In this document: one piece after another, positions 1 through 5,186 of the stretch
Position numbering within the stretch: the first letter of the stretch is position 1
Layout: each line of letters opens with the position of its first letter
Origin: an uncultured Eubacteriales bacterium
Lineage (GTDB): Bacteria > Bacillota_A > Clostridia > Peptostreptococcales > Anaerovoracaceae
Length of the DNA stretch: 5,186 nt
Direction: 5' to 3'
Assembly: GCA_902774195.1 (NCBI GenBank)
Contig: CACYHM010000084.1
Coordinates: 1 to 5,186 of the forward strand
The notes under the pieces: generated by a model
Told to the model about the DNA's origin: nothing
Seen by the model: only the letters and a program-made list of their open reading frames with translations
Databases searched by the model: none
Translations under genes and position numbers: made by a program

Positions 1-2094
1 GAGATAACGATGTATCCGTCGATAGACGCCTGCCTCAAGGCGGTGATCGACGGCAAGGCGGGCTGCACGACCCTGAACGGCCTCAGAGCGGACGATATAC
101 TCAAAAACAGCAGGTATTCGGAGCTCTCAATGCTGCAGACGACTTACGATGATGACAGATGCTTCGGCGTGCAGACCGGAAACGAGGGACTGCTCAAGCT
201 CCTGAACCGCGGCATAAACGTGCTCGGCGCCGACTACGCGCAGAATCTGGCATACCACTATACAGACCAGCTTTATTCTTACTCGGCAGCAGACATGATA
301 CGCGACCACGCCCTGCTTTTCGGCCTGCTGATCTTCGGAGTCGCGGGCATCATAATCGCTTTCCTTGTCCGCGACATCAGGCGGTCTGTAAGGGAGATAA
401 AGGATAAGGAAAACGCGCGTAAAGAAATGGAGGAAGTGAACGCAAAGCTTCTGGAGCAGCAGACCCGCCGCGAGCAGCAGGACAGAATGATCACCGCTCT
501 GGCGTCTGACTACAGATGCGTCTATCATGTCGATCTGGATAATGATGACGCGGTCTGCTACAGAGGGGATCCTAATGATAAGGAACAGACTCCGGAAGGA
601 GAGCATTTCCCGTATCTTGAGCGCTTTACATGGTACGCGGATCATTATGTCGCCGAAAACTACCGCGAAGGATTCCTGTCCTTCATAGATCCGGATCATA
701 TACGCAGCTCCCTGAAGGACGAACCGATCATCGCGTACCGCTATCTGGTGCAGAGAGACGGCAGGGAGTATTACGAGATGATACGAATGGCCGGCGTACG
801 TCACGCGAAGAACCGGGACGATCATACGGTGCACGCGGTAGGCCTCGGGCTGACTGTCATAGATACCGAGATGCGCGACACGATGGCAAAGAACCAGGCG
901 CTCATAGAGGCGCTGGGAGCGGCCGAAGAAGCCAACAAGGCAAAGACAGCGTTCCTCTCGAATATGAGCCACGAGATCCGTACGCCTATGAACGCCATCA
1001 TCGGACTGGACAGTCTGGCTCTCAATAACGGGGACATACCTGATGAGACGCGCGAATACCTCGAAAAGATAAACGAGAGCGCGAACCATCTGCTGAGCCT
1101 GATAAATGACGTCCTCGACATGAGCAGGATAGAATCGGGAAGCCTCGTGCTGCACAAGGAGGAGTTCTCGTTCAGGGACATGCTCGATCAGATCAATACC
1201 ATGGTCAGGACCCAGTGCGACGACAAGGGCCTTGATTATGAGTGCAGTGTCATCGGCAAGATAAACGATTACTATATCGGCGACGAAATGAAGCTCAAGC
1301 AGGTGCTCCTGAACATCCTCTCGAATGCGATCAAGTTCACGGACGCGCCGGGGACTGTCAGCTTCACCGTGCAGCGGACGGCCGTGTACGAGGATCATTC
1401 GTCGATCAGGTTCCGCATAAAGGATACCGGGGTGGGGATGGACAAGACATTCATCCCGAGGATATTCGATCCGTTCACGCAGGAGGACAGCAACAGGACC
1501 AGCAAGTACGGCAGTACGGGGCTTGGCATGGCTATAACGAAGAATATAGTTGAACTCATGAACGGCACCATATCGGTCAGGTCCGAGAAAGGCTCCGGTA
1601 CGGTGTTTACAGTAGTCATCACGCTGACCAACAGCAAGTCTGGGCATGCCGGCGGCGCTGACGATCATGCTGAGCGCAAAACAGGAGGGCCGGCCGACCT
1701 CAGAGGACGGCATATCCTGATGGCAGAAGATGTGAAGATCAATGCCGAGATCATGAAGAAGCTCATACAGGCGAGCGATGCAGAGATAGATCACGCCGAG
1801 AACGGAAGAGCCGCTCTCGATATGTTCAGGAACAGCCCTGAAGGTTATTACGATGCGATCCTGATGGACGTACGCATGCCTGAGATGGACGGCCTTGAGA
1901 CGACTGAGGCCATACGCTCCCTCGACAGGCCTGATGCGAAAACAGTCCCGATCATAGCGCTGACGGCGAATGCTTTTGACGAAGATGTGCAGCGCTCGCT
2001 GCAGGTCGGCATGGATGCGCATCTGTCAAAGCCTGTGGAGCCTGACCGGCTGTATCAGACGCTGAAGGAACTTATCGGAGAAAGCAGGGATTAA
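1..2094 (+). CDS. Hybrid sensor histidine kinase with extracellular solute-binding-type sensor, 5' end outside window
   Basis: Membrane sensor kinase that should autophosphorylate on His and pass phosphate to its own receiver. The frame is open from base 1, and the first residues already read as the C-terminal lobe of a family-3 solute-binding domain, so the ATG at base 10 is probably internal and the gene is 5'-truncated by the window. Residues counted from that ATG: sensor lobe 1-95; one membrane helix about 100-120; charged coiled coil 121-160; PAS-like region about 165-285; HisKA with H-box SHEIRTP and phospho-His H321; HATPase with N-box N439, DTGVGM at 472-477 and GSTGLGM at 501-507; receiver about 569-690 with acidic pair E573/D574, phospho-acceptor D620, T652 and K674. 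The protein ends with the receiver. It has no HPt or DNA-binding output domain, so an HPt protein and response regulator elsewhere are needed for a full relay. The ligand is unknown; small amino acid-like solutes are usual for this sensor fold. Confidence 0.95.
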   Translation, partial: EITMYPSIDACLKAVIDGKAGCTTLNGLRADDILKNSRYSELSMLQTTYDDDRCFGVQTGNEGLLKLLNRGINVLGADYAQNLAYHYTDQLYSYSAADMIRDHALLFGLLIFGVAGIIIAFLVRDIRRSVREIKDKENARKEMEEVNAKLLEQQTRREQQDRMITALASDYRCVYHVDLDNDDAVCYRGDPNDKEQTPEGEHFPYLERFTWYADHYVAENYREGFLSFIDPDHIRSSLKDEPIIAYRYLVQRDGREYYEMIRMAGVRHAKNRDDHTVHAVGLGLTVIDTEMRDTMAKNQALIEALGAAEEANKAKTAFLSNMSHEIRTPMNAIIGLDSLALNNGDIPDETREYLEKINESANHLLSLINDVLDMSRIESGSLVLHKEEFSFRDMLDQINTMVRTQCDDKGLDYECSVIGKINDYYIGDEMKLKQVLLNILSNAIKFTDAPGTVSFTVQRTAVYEDHSSIRFRIKDTGVGMDKTFIPRIFDPFTQEDSNRTSKYGSTGLGMAITKNIVELMNGTISVRSEKGSGTVFTVVITLTNSKSGHAGGADDHAERKTGGPADLRGRHILMAEDVKINAEIMKKLIQASDAEIDHAENGRAALDMFRNSPEGYYDAILMDVRMPEMDGLETTEAIRSLDRPDAKTVPIIALTANAFDEDVQRSLQVGMDAHLSKPVEPDRLYQTLKELIGESRD

Positions 2095-2107
2095 AGAAAG
2101 GGGCCGC

Positions 2108-2638
2108 ATGCTGTACGTTACAAGACACGGACAAACCGGGTGGAACGCTCTCAATAAGGTGCTGGGACGCACCGACATACCGCTGGATGCGACAGGCGAG
2201 GAGCAGGCGCGCGGACTTGCCCGTTCGCTCGAGGGCCTTGAGATAGATGAGATCCGGTGCTCCCCGCTCATGAGGACGAGACAGACAGCGGAAGCGGTAT
2301 CACAGGCGACAGGCATAGGATACAGGACCGACGACCGGCTGATCGAGCAGGACTTCGGACGCTTCGAGGGAGTCAACAGATTCGACGCCGGATACCAGGA
2401 GGCGAAGAGGAAGTTCTGCGCGGGCTATCCCGGGACGGAATCCTACGAAGAGATGGCCGCCAGGGTCTATCCGCTGATCAGGGAGACGGAGGGGAAGAAC
2501 GTGCTTCTCGTCACGCACGGCGGCATATGCAGGATAATCCGCGGCTACTTCGAGGACATGGATCCCGAAGACTACATCAATTTCTCACAGGGCAACTGTG
2601 AGCTCAGGACATACGAAAACGACAGTCTGGTGAAATGA
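2108..2638 (+). CDS. Histidine phosphatase superfamily protein (phosphoglycerate mutase-like)
   Basis: Predicted cytoplasmic phosphatase of 176 residues, a normal length for the single-domain branch. The catalytic set is complete: RHG at 6-8 with nucleophile H7, second phosphate-binding R56 in the S-P-L-M-R-T-R-Q-T segment 52-60, general acid E80 in LIEQDFGRFEG, and second histidine H137 in VTHGG. The E80 segment is typical of the CobC/GpmB/PhoE-like branch (broad phosphatases, alpha-ribazole phosphatase, mutase-like enzymes), so the substrate cannot be named. No cobalamin genes are nearby to support CobC. The start ATG has a G-rich Shine-Dalgarno (GAAAGGGG, 2096-2103) and lies 13 bp after the kinase stop, so the two are probably cotranscribed. 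A role in trimming the kinase phosphorelay is conceivable but is only inference. Confidence 0.93.
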   Translation: MLYVTRHGQTGWNALNKVLGRTDIPLDATGEEQARGLARSLEGLEIDEIRCSPLMRTRQTAEAVSQATGIGYRTDDRLIEQDFGRFEGVNRFDAGYQEAKRKFCAGYPGTESYEEMAARVYPLIRETEGKNVLLVTHGGICRIIRGYFEDMDPEDYINFSQGNCELRTYENDSLVK

Positions 2639-2664
2639 CAGGGGGCCCTGTTTTAGGGTATACT
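2635..2664 (+). promoter_or_regulatory. Sigma-70-type promoter driving the yhhN-like gene, leaderless arrangement
   Basis: A -35 box ATGACA (2635-2640, 5 of 6 to TTGACA) and a -10 box TATACT (2659-2664, 5 of 6 to TATAAT) are separated by 18 bp. The -35 overlaps the TGA stop of the phosphatase gene. The usual start point, about 7 nt past the -10, is 2671-2672, which coincides with the ATG at 2672. No Shine-Dalgarno lies between the -10 and the ATG. The boxes are seen directly; leaderless transcription is inferred from the spacing. Confidence 0.7.
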
Positions 2665-2671
2665 ATCTGTG

Positions 2672-3322
2672 ATGGACAAGATCGCACTGGCGCTGTTTTT
2701 CATAGTGACGGGCGTTCACCTTTACGCCTCGATCAGACAGGACAAGGCTCTTCGCGCAAAGACGAAGCCGTTTATCCTGCTGACGCTGCTGGCTTACTAT
2801 TGTTTCAGCGCAGAGCCTGTGCTGATGACCGTGGTGCTCGCGCTGATCTTTTCATGGATAGGGGATGTGCTGCTGATACCGCACGGCAACAAATGGTTCA
2901 CCGCGGGCGGCATCTCCTTCATGATAAGCCACTTCTTCTTCGTGATCACCTACGCCCGCATGACGGACATGAGCAGGGTGCCGCAGGCTGCCCTGATCGT
3001 GCTGCCGCTGATGTTCGCCGCCGCGACCGTCATCATTTTCATAAAGCTGCAGCCGTATCTGCCGAAGCCTCTCTTCTGGCCGATGCTGCTCTACCTGCTG
3101 ATAAACGGCAGCATGAACTGCTTCGCGTGGTTCCGCTCGATGAGTTTGCCGGGGACCGCGGCTTCGATCACGGCTATCGGCGCGCTTTTATTCTATATAT
3201 CCGACACGTCGCTGTTCTTCGTGCGCTTCAACGAGAACGGCCGTCTGAAGACTCATTTTCTTGTCATGCTCACATACTCGCTCGGCGAGTTCCTTATAGT
3301 ACTGGGACTGATACTGCACTGA
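2672..3322 (+). CDS. YhhN/TMEM86 family integral membrane protein, putative lysoplasmalogenase
   Basis: Predicted polytopic membrane protein of 216 residues with about eight hydrophobic helices (roughly 3-20, 33-46, 49-69, 77-95, 104-123, 135-156, 163-184, 195-215). Family-type motifs are visible: KTKPF near 30-34, SWIGDVLL with D65, an H at 87 in the fourth helix, LFYISDTSLFF with D178, and YSLGE near 202-206. Animal TMEM86B of this family hydrolyses the vinyl-ether bond of lysoplasmalogens. Many anaerobic clostridia make plasmalogens, so the activity is plausible, but most bacterial members are untested. GTG at 2669 lies one codon upstream in frame. ATG 2672 is preferred because the promoter predicts transcription starting at about that base and there is no Shine-Dalgarno. 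The lipid kinase gene follows after 25 bp, suggesting a small membrane-lipid operon. Confidence 0.88.
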   Translation: MDKIALALFFIVTGVHLYASIRQDKALRAKTKPFILLTLLAYYCFSAEPVLMTVVLALIFSWIGDVLLIPHGNKWFTAGGISFMISHFFFVITYARMTDMSRVPQAALIVLPLMFAAATVIIFIKLQPYLPKPLFWPMLLYLLINGSMNCFAWFRSMSLPGTAASITAIGALLFYISDTSLFFVRFNENGRLKTHFLVMLTYSLGEFLIVLGLILH

Positions 3323-3332
3323 CACTGTACTG
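3301..3332 (+). repeat. Degenerate ACTG-based short tandem repeat across a gene junction
   Basis: ACTG occurs six times, starting at 3301, 3307, 3313, 3318, 3324 and 3329, a period of 5-6 nt. It covers the last codons and TGA stop of the yhhN-like gene and part of the spacer before the lipid-kinase Shine-Dalgarno. Units are imperfect and irregular, so this may be a decayed microsatellite or chance. A 9-mer from it, ACTGTACTG (3324-3332), recurs at 4167-4175, just after the stop of the next gene. Confidence 0.45.
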
Positions 3333-3347
3333 ATCAAGGAGGGAACG

Positions 3348-4160
3348 ATGAAATACTATCTGTATAATCCTCTTGCAAACAACGGCATCCTGAAATACAG
3401 CATAGGAGCCGAGCTTATCGACGCGTCAAAGCTCGATTACGCGGAATACTTCTCGAAGCTCAAGGACGAGGACGAGGTCGTCTTAGTCGGCGGCGACGGC
3501 ACGATCAACTATCTGATAAACCATGTCGACACGGACGCCCTCAAAAATAACGTCTACCTGTACGGCAACGGAACGGGCAACGACTTCCTCTATGACATAG
3601 GCGACACGCCCGGGCATGAGGTGCTGCTCAACAAGTATCTGAAGAATCTTCCGGTCGCGAGGGTGAACGGGAAGGACTACAAGTTCATCAACAACATGAG
3701 CTTCGGCATCGACGGGTACTGCTGTGAGGAGGCCGACCGGATAAAGGCTAAAAAGCCGAACAAGAAGATCAACTATACAGCGATCGCGATCAAGGGACTG
3801 CTGTACGCGTTCAAGCCGTGCACCGCCTGGATCGAGGTGGACGGCAGGGAATATACATACGACAACGTATGGCTGGCGCCTTCCATGAAGGGCAGGTACT
3901 GCGGCGGAGGCATGATGCTGGCTCCGGGACAGGACCGCTTCTCGGGAAAACTGACCGTGGTCGTATACAGCTGCCCGTCCAAGCTGAGATCTCTCGCCAG
4001 GTTCCCGCGCATTTTCAAGGGCACGCACGTCGAGCTGACCGACATGTTCAAGATAATCGAAGGCAACAAGGTCCACGTGAAGTTCTCAAGACCGTGCGCT
4101 GTGCAGATCGACGGAGAGACCGTTCTCGGCGTGACGGAGTACTGGGCAGAGCAGAAGTGA
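3348..4160 (+). CDS. Diacylglycerol kinase family lipid kinase (DagK/YegS type)
   Basis: Soluble or membrane-associated lipid kinase of 270 residues, expected to transfer ATP phosphate to diacylglycerol or a related lipid; the exact lipid cannot be read from sequence. The N-terminal strand has NPLANNG (7-13) in place of the common NPxSGxG. The nucleotide-binding GGDGT is at 48-52 and the second glycine motif GNGTGNDF at 73-80. The C-terminal beta domain contains GGGMMLAPG (186-194) and ends with the conserved VQIDGE (252-257), which carries an acidic residue thought to be functional in the family. GGDGT sits close to the N-terminus, so the first domain is compact, but the start is secure: ATG 3348 has a strong AAGGAGGG (3336-3343). 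It probably shares a transcript with the yhhN-like gene 25 bp upstream, and transcription should end at the hairpin after 4230. Confidence 0.93.
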   Translation: MKYYLYNPLANNGILKYSIGAELIDASKLDYAEYFSKLKDEDEVVLVGGDGTINYLINHVDTDALKNNVYLYGNGTGNDFLYDIGDTPGHEVLLNKYLKNLPVARVNGKDYKFINNMSFGIDGYCCEEADRIKAKKPNKKINYTAIAIKGLLYAFKPCTAWIEVDGREYTYDNVWLAPSMKGRYCGGGMMLAPGQDRFSGKLTVVVYSCPSKLRSLARFPRIFKGTHVELTDMFKIIEGNKVHVKFSRPCAVQIDGETVLGVTEYWAEQK

Positions 4161-4193
4161 TAAAGGACTGTACTGCTGCGTCATAAACGCTCA

Positions 4194-4213
4194 GGCGCAT
4201 CATGAGCTGCGCC
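4194..4213 (+). other. Small hairpin in the lipid kinase-alkD intergenic region
   Basis: GGCGCA (4194-4199) pairs perfectly with TGCGCC (4208-4213) around an 8-nt loop. No T-run follows, so it is not a terminator. It lies 16 nt before the strong terminator stem and could be a 3'-end stabilising structure or chance. Confidence 0.3.
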
Positions 4214-4229
4214 GGGGGTCGGACAACAG

Positions 4230-4267
4230 CGGCATCAGGGCAGAGAACGCTGTCCTGATGCCGTTTT
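4230..4267 (+). terminator. Intrinsic (Rho-independent) terminator after the lipid kinase gene
   Basis: CGGCATCAGGGCAG (4230-4243) pairs with CTGTCCTGATGCCG (4250-4263) as a 14-bp stem with one G-U wobble and a 6-nt loop, followed by TTTT (4264-4267). It lies about 70 bp past the lipid kinase stop and fits the end of the yhhN-like/lipid kinase transcript. The T-run is short, so read-through into the next gene is possible. Confidence 0.9.
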
Positions 4268-4277
4268 AGGAGAATGA

Positions 4278-4284
4278 AGAGGGG
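4278..4284 (+). promoter_or_regulatory. Ribosome binding site selecting the alkD-like start at 4292
   Basis: AGAGGGG is followed by a 7-nt spacer and ATG 4292. The alternative in-frame ATG at 4274 has its only purine-rich site (AGGAG, 4268-4272) one nucleotide away, too close for normal initiation. The site therefore favours the shorter protein. Confidence 0.65.
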
Positions 4285-4291
4285 AAACAGA

Positions 4292-4999
4292 ATGATCACC
4301 GCTGAGATAAAAGAAGAGCTTTTCTCTCTCAGAGATGAGAAATACAGAGACTTTCAGATCAAACTGATGCCGACTGTCGCGCCGGAACGGGTGATAGGAG
4401 TCAGGACACCGCAGCTTCGCGCGCTCGCGAAGAAGCTTGCGAAGAGGGACGACATCGGGGAGTTCCTGGCCTCGCTTCCGCATGAGTATTTCGACGAGGA
4501 CCAGCTGCACGCCTTCATCCTGTCGGGCATGAAGGACTATGAGACCTGCATCGAAGGTGTCTGCGCTTTTCTCCCTTATGTCGACAACTGGGCCACCTGC
4601 GACCAGATGTCGCCTAAGGTCTTCAGAAAGAACAGGGAGGATCTGCTGCGGCACATAAAGGAATGGATCGACTCGGACGAGACGTATACGGTGAGATTCG
4701 GCGCCGGCATGCTGATGGAGCACTTCCTCGGAGAGGACTTCGACCCTGCGTATCCTGAGATGGTGGCGGGCATAGAGTCGGACGAATACTATGTGAACAT
4801 GATGCGCGCCTGGTATTTCGCGACGGCTCTTGCGAAGAACTGGGACGAAGCGCTGACGTTCATTGAAGAAAAAAGGCTCGATGAATGGACCCACAACAAG
4901 GCGATACAGAAGTCGGTCGAGAGTTACCGCATCACGCCTGAGCAGAAGGACCATCTACGGAGCCTGAAGATAAAAAAGGGAGCAAAACCCGAAAAATGA
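4292..4999 (+). CDS. DNA alkylation repair protein, AlkD-like HEAT-repeat family
   Basis: Predicted cytoplasmic HEAT-repeat protein of 235 residues, the normal size for AlkD-like proteins. Characterised AlkD excises positively charged N3- and N7-alkylated purines without base flipping. Visible features, numbered from ATG 4292, are GVRTPQLR near 36-43, the W-x-x-x-D pair W100/D104 in NWATCD that matches the spacing of the AlkD catalytic Trp and Asp, R135 in TVRFGAGM as a candidate DNA-contacting Arg, and a Trp in VNMMRAWYF (W164) that may line the DNA cleft. Assignment of R135 and W164 is by motif feel, not alignment. The C-terminus is Lys-rich. The ATG at 4274 would add six residues but has a badly spaced Shine-Dalgarno. 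The gene begins just after a terminator, and no convincing promoter of its own was found. Its stop overlaps the start of a possible small ORF (ATGA). Confidence 0.92.
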   Translation: MITAEIKEELFSLRDEKYRDFQIKLMPTVAPERVIGVRTPQLRALAKKLAKRDDIGEFLASLPHEYFDEDQLHAFILSGMKDYETCIEGVCAFLPYVDNWATCDQMSPKVFRKNREDLLRHIKEWIDSDETYTVRFGAGMLMEHFLGEDFDPAYPEMVAGIESDEYYVNMMRAWYFATALAKNWDEALTFIEEKRLDEWTHNKAIQKSVESYRITPEQKDHLRSLKIKKGAKPEK

Positions 5000-5139
5000 A
5001 CAAACTGCAACCGCCGGTTGACAGATTGAAAAGTCCGCTTGGTAGAGCGCAACCGTCCTCAAGGGTATTCTTGCAGCAGAAAGCAGGAGCAAAACGGGCG
5101 CGGCAAAGCGCATTGAAAGCGGAGGAGGAAATAAGATGA
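4996..5139 (+). CDS. Possible 47-residue small ORF, unrecognised, doubtful
   Basis: An open frame of 47 codons starts at an ATG sharing ATGA with the alkD-like stop and ends at a TGA sharing ATGA with the ATG of the HTH gene. It would be translationally coupled to both neighbours. The predicted peptide starts MNKLQPPVDRLKSPLG, is rich in Lys, Arg, Gln and Ala, has no membrane segment, and matches no family I know. Against it: the only upstream purine-rich site (AAAGGGAG, 4976-4983) is 12 nt from the ATG. Its codons (several TTG, CAA, CTT, one TCA) differ from neighbouring genes, and the same bases carry the palindrome and Shine-Dalgarno serving the HTH gene. A stop-free run this short arises often by chance. 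Confidence 0.22.
   Translation: MNKLQPPVDRLKSPLGRAQPSSRVFLQQKAGAKRARQSALKAEEEIR
5008..5023 (+). promoter_or_regulatory. Palindrome overlapping a TTGACA box, candidate operator upstream of the HTH gene
   Basis: CAACCG-C-CGGTTG (5008-5020) is a perfect 6-1-6 inverted repeat whose right arm runs into TTGACA (5018-5023), a full match to the -35 consensus. A partial copy GCAACCG (5007-5013) recurs at 5049-5055, 42 bp away. No good -10 was found: at a 17-bp spacer the hexamer is GGTAGA. The promoter call is therefore weak, and operator function is inference from position. Confidence 0.35.
5121..5128 (+). promoter_or_regulatory. Strong Shine-Dalgarno of the HTH regulator gene
   Basis: GGAGGAGG lies 7 nt before ATG 5136, close to ideal spacing, and fixes that start codon. 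Confidence 0.85.
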
Positions 5140-5186
5140 TACTTGCAGATAAGATCATAGAAAACAGAAAGAAAAACGGCTGGTCA
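5136..5186 (+). CDS. Start of an XRE-type helix-turn-helix transcriptional regulator, cut by the window edge
   Basis: Only 17 codons are present, reading MILADKIIENRKKNGWS. This matches the first helix and turn of the Cro/C1 HTH domain in Clostridia and other Firmicutes, where the pattern ADKIxxLRKKxGWSQEELA is very common. The second and recognition helices lie beyond the window. In this group such N-termini often precede a short membrane domain or a C-terminal sensor domain, so the full protein type cannot be told here. The start is supported by GGAGGAGG 7 nt upstream. A palindrome about 115 bp upstream could be an autoregulatory site, but this is not shown. Confidence 0.85.
   Translation, partial: MILADKIIENRKKNGWS

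Noticed and set aside
127..2022. 631-residue reading frame on the minus strand opposite the kinase
   Set aside because: It is in exact codon register with the kinase and follows from its codon bias. The translation has no recognisable domain and low-complexity His/Arg/Val character typical of antisense shadows.
2108..2638. Naming the phosphatase cobC or gpmB
   Set aside because: The residues fit the superfamily branch, but substrate cannot be decided and no cobalamin or glycolysis genes are nearby.
2638..2655. ACAGGGGGCCCTGTTTTA as an intrinsic terminator after the phosphatase gene
   Set aside because: Only a 5-bp stem with a 4-nt loop is possible, and it lies between the -35 and -10 boxes of a good promoter. 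At most a weak terminator.
3483..4076. Minus-strand frame opposite the lipid kinase gene
   Set aside because: Same codon-register shadow; the sense strand has clear GGDGT and other family motifs.
4202..4258. 18-codon leader-peptide ORF (ATG 4202) through the terminator
   Set aside because: It has no Shine-Dalgarno, no run of regulatory codons, and overlaps a hairpin that explains the sequence.
4235..4954. 239-residue minus-strand frame opposite the alkD-like gene
   Set aside because: Codon-register shadow; it also runs through the terminator hairpin, and the sense strand is a clear family member.
5036..5049. tRNA D-arm-like CGCTTGGTAGAGCG
   Set aside because: It forms a 4-bp hairpin and resembles a D-arm, but no acceptor stem, anticodon arm or T-arm (GGTTCGAATCC-like) can be built around it.

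Overview
The window looks like ordinary chromosome from a Gram-positive anaerobe of the Clostridia, perhaps Lachnospiraceae or a relative. This rests on G-rich Shine-Dalgarno sites (AAGGAGGG, GGAGGAGG), a histidine kinase with an extracellular solute-binding-type sensor and an HTH regulator start of clostridial type, and the character of the predicted proteins. GC content is moderate (mid-50s percent by eye, not counted). The genus cannot be fixed from the sequence. All credible genes are on the + strand.

Layout. (1) 1-2094: the 3' part of a large membrane-bound hybrid sensor histidine kinase: end of a family-3 solute-binding domain, one membrane helix, PAS-like region, HisKA, HATPase, receiver. 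The reading frame is open to the left edge, so the true start lies outside the window. (2) 2108-2638: a histidine phosphatase superfamily enzyme, 13 bp downstream and probably cotranscribed. (3) 2672-3322: a YhhN/TMEM86-type multi-span membrane protein (putative lysoplasmalogenase). It is preceded by a good sigma-70-type promoter placed so that the mRNA would be leaderless. (4) 3348-4160: a diacylglycerol-kinase-family lipid kinase with a strong Shine-Dalgarno, 25 bp after the previous gene. A 14-bp-stem intrinsic terminator follows at 4230-4267. (5) 4292-4999: an AlkD-like HEAT-repeat DNA alkylation repair protein, starting only 24 bp after the terminator T-run. (6) 5136-right edge: the first 17 codons of an HTH regulator of XRE type. 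The 136-bp gap before it holds a 47-codon ORF joined by ATGA overlaps to both neighbours, and a 13-bp palindrome overlapping a TTGACA.

How the genes fit together. Kinase and phosphatase may form one transcript. The YhhN protein and the lipid kinase form a plausible membrane-lipid pair from their own promoter: lysoplasmalogen breakdown and phosphorylation of diacylglycerol or a similar lipid. The terminator separates them from the DNA-repair gene. I see no mobile element, CRISPR array, tRNA, rRNA or defence cassette. I found no clearly novel multi-gene system. The points most worth checking are the leaderless promoter, the doubly overlapping small ORF, and the terminator abutting the alkD ribosome site. 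There is no gene-free stretch longer than 300 bases.
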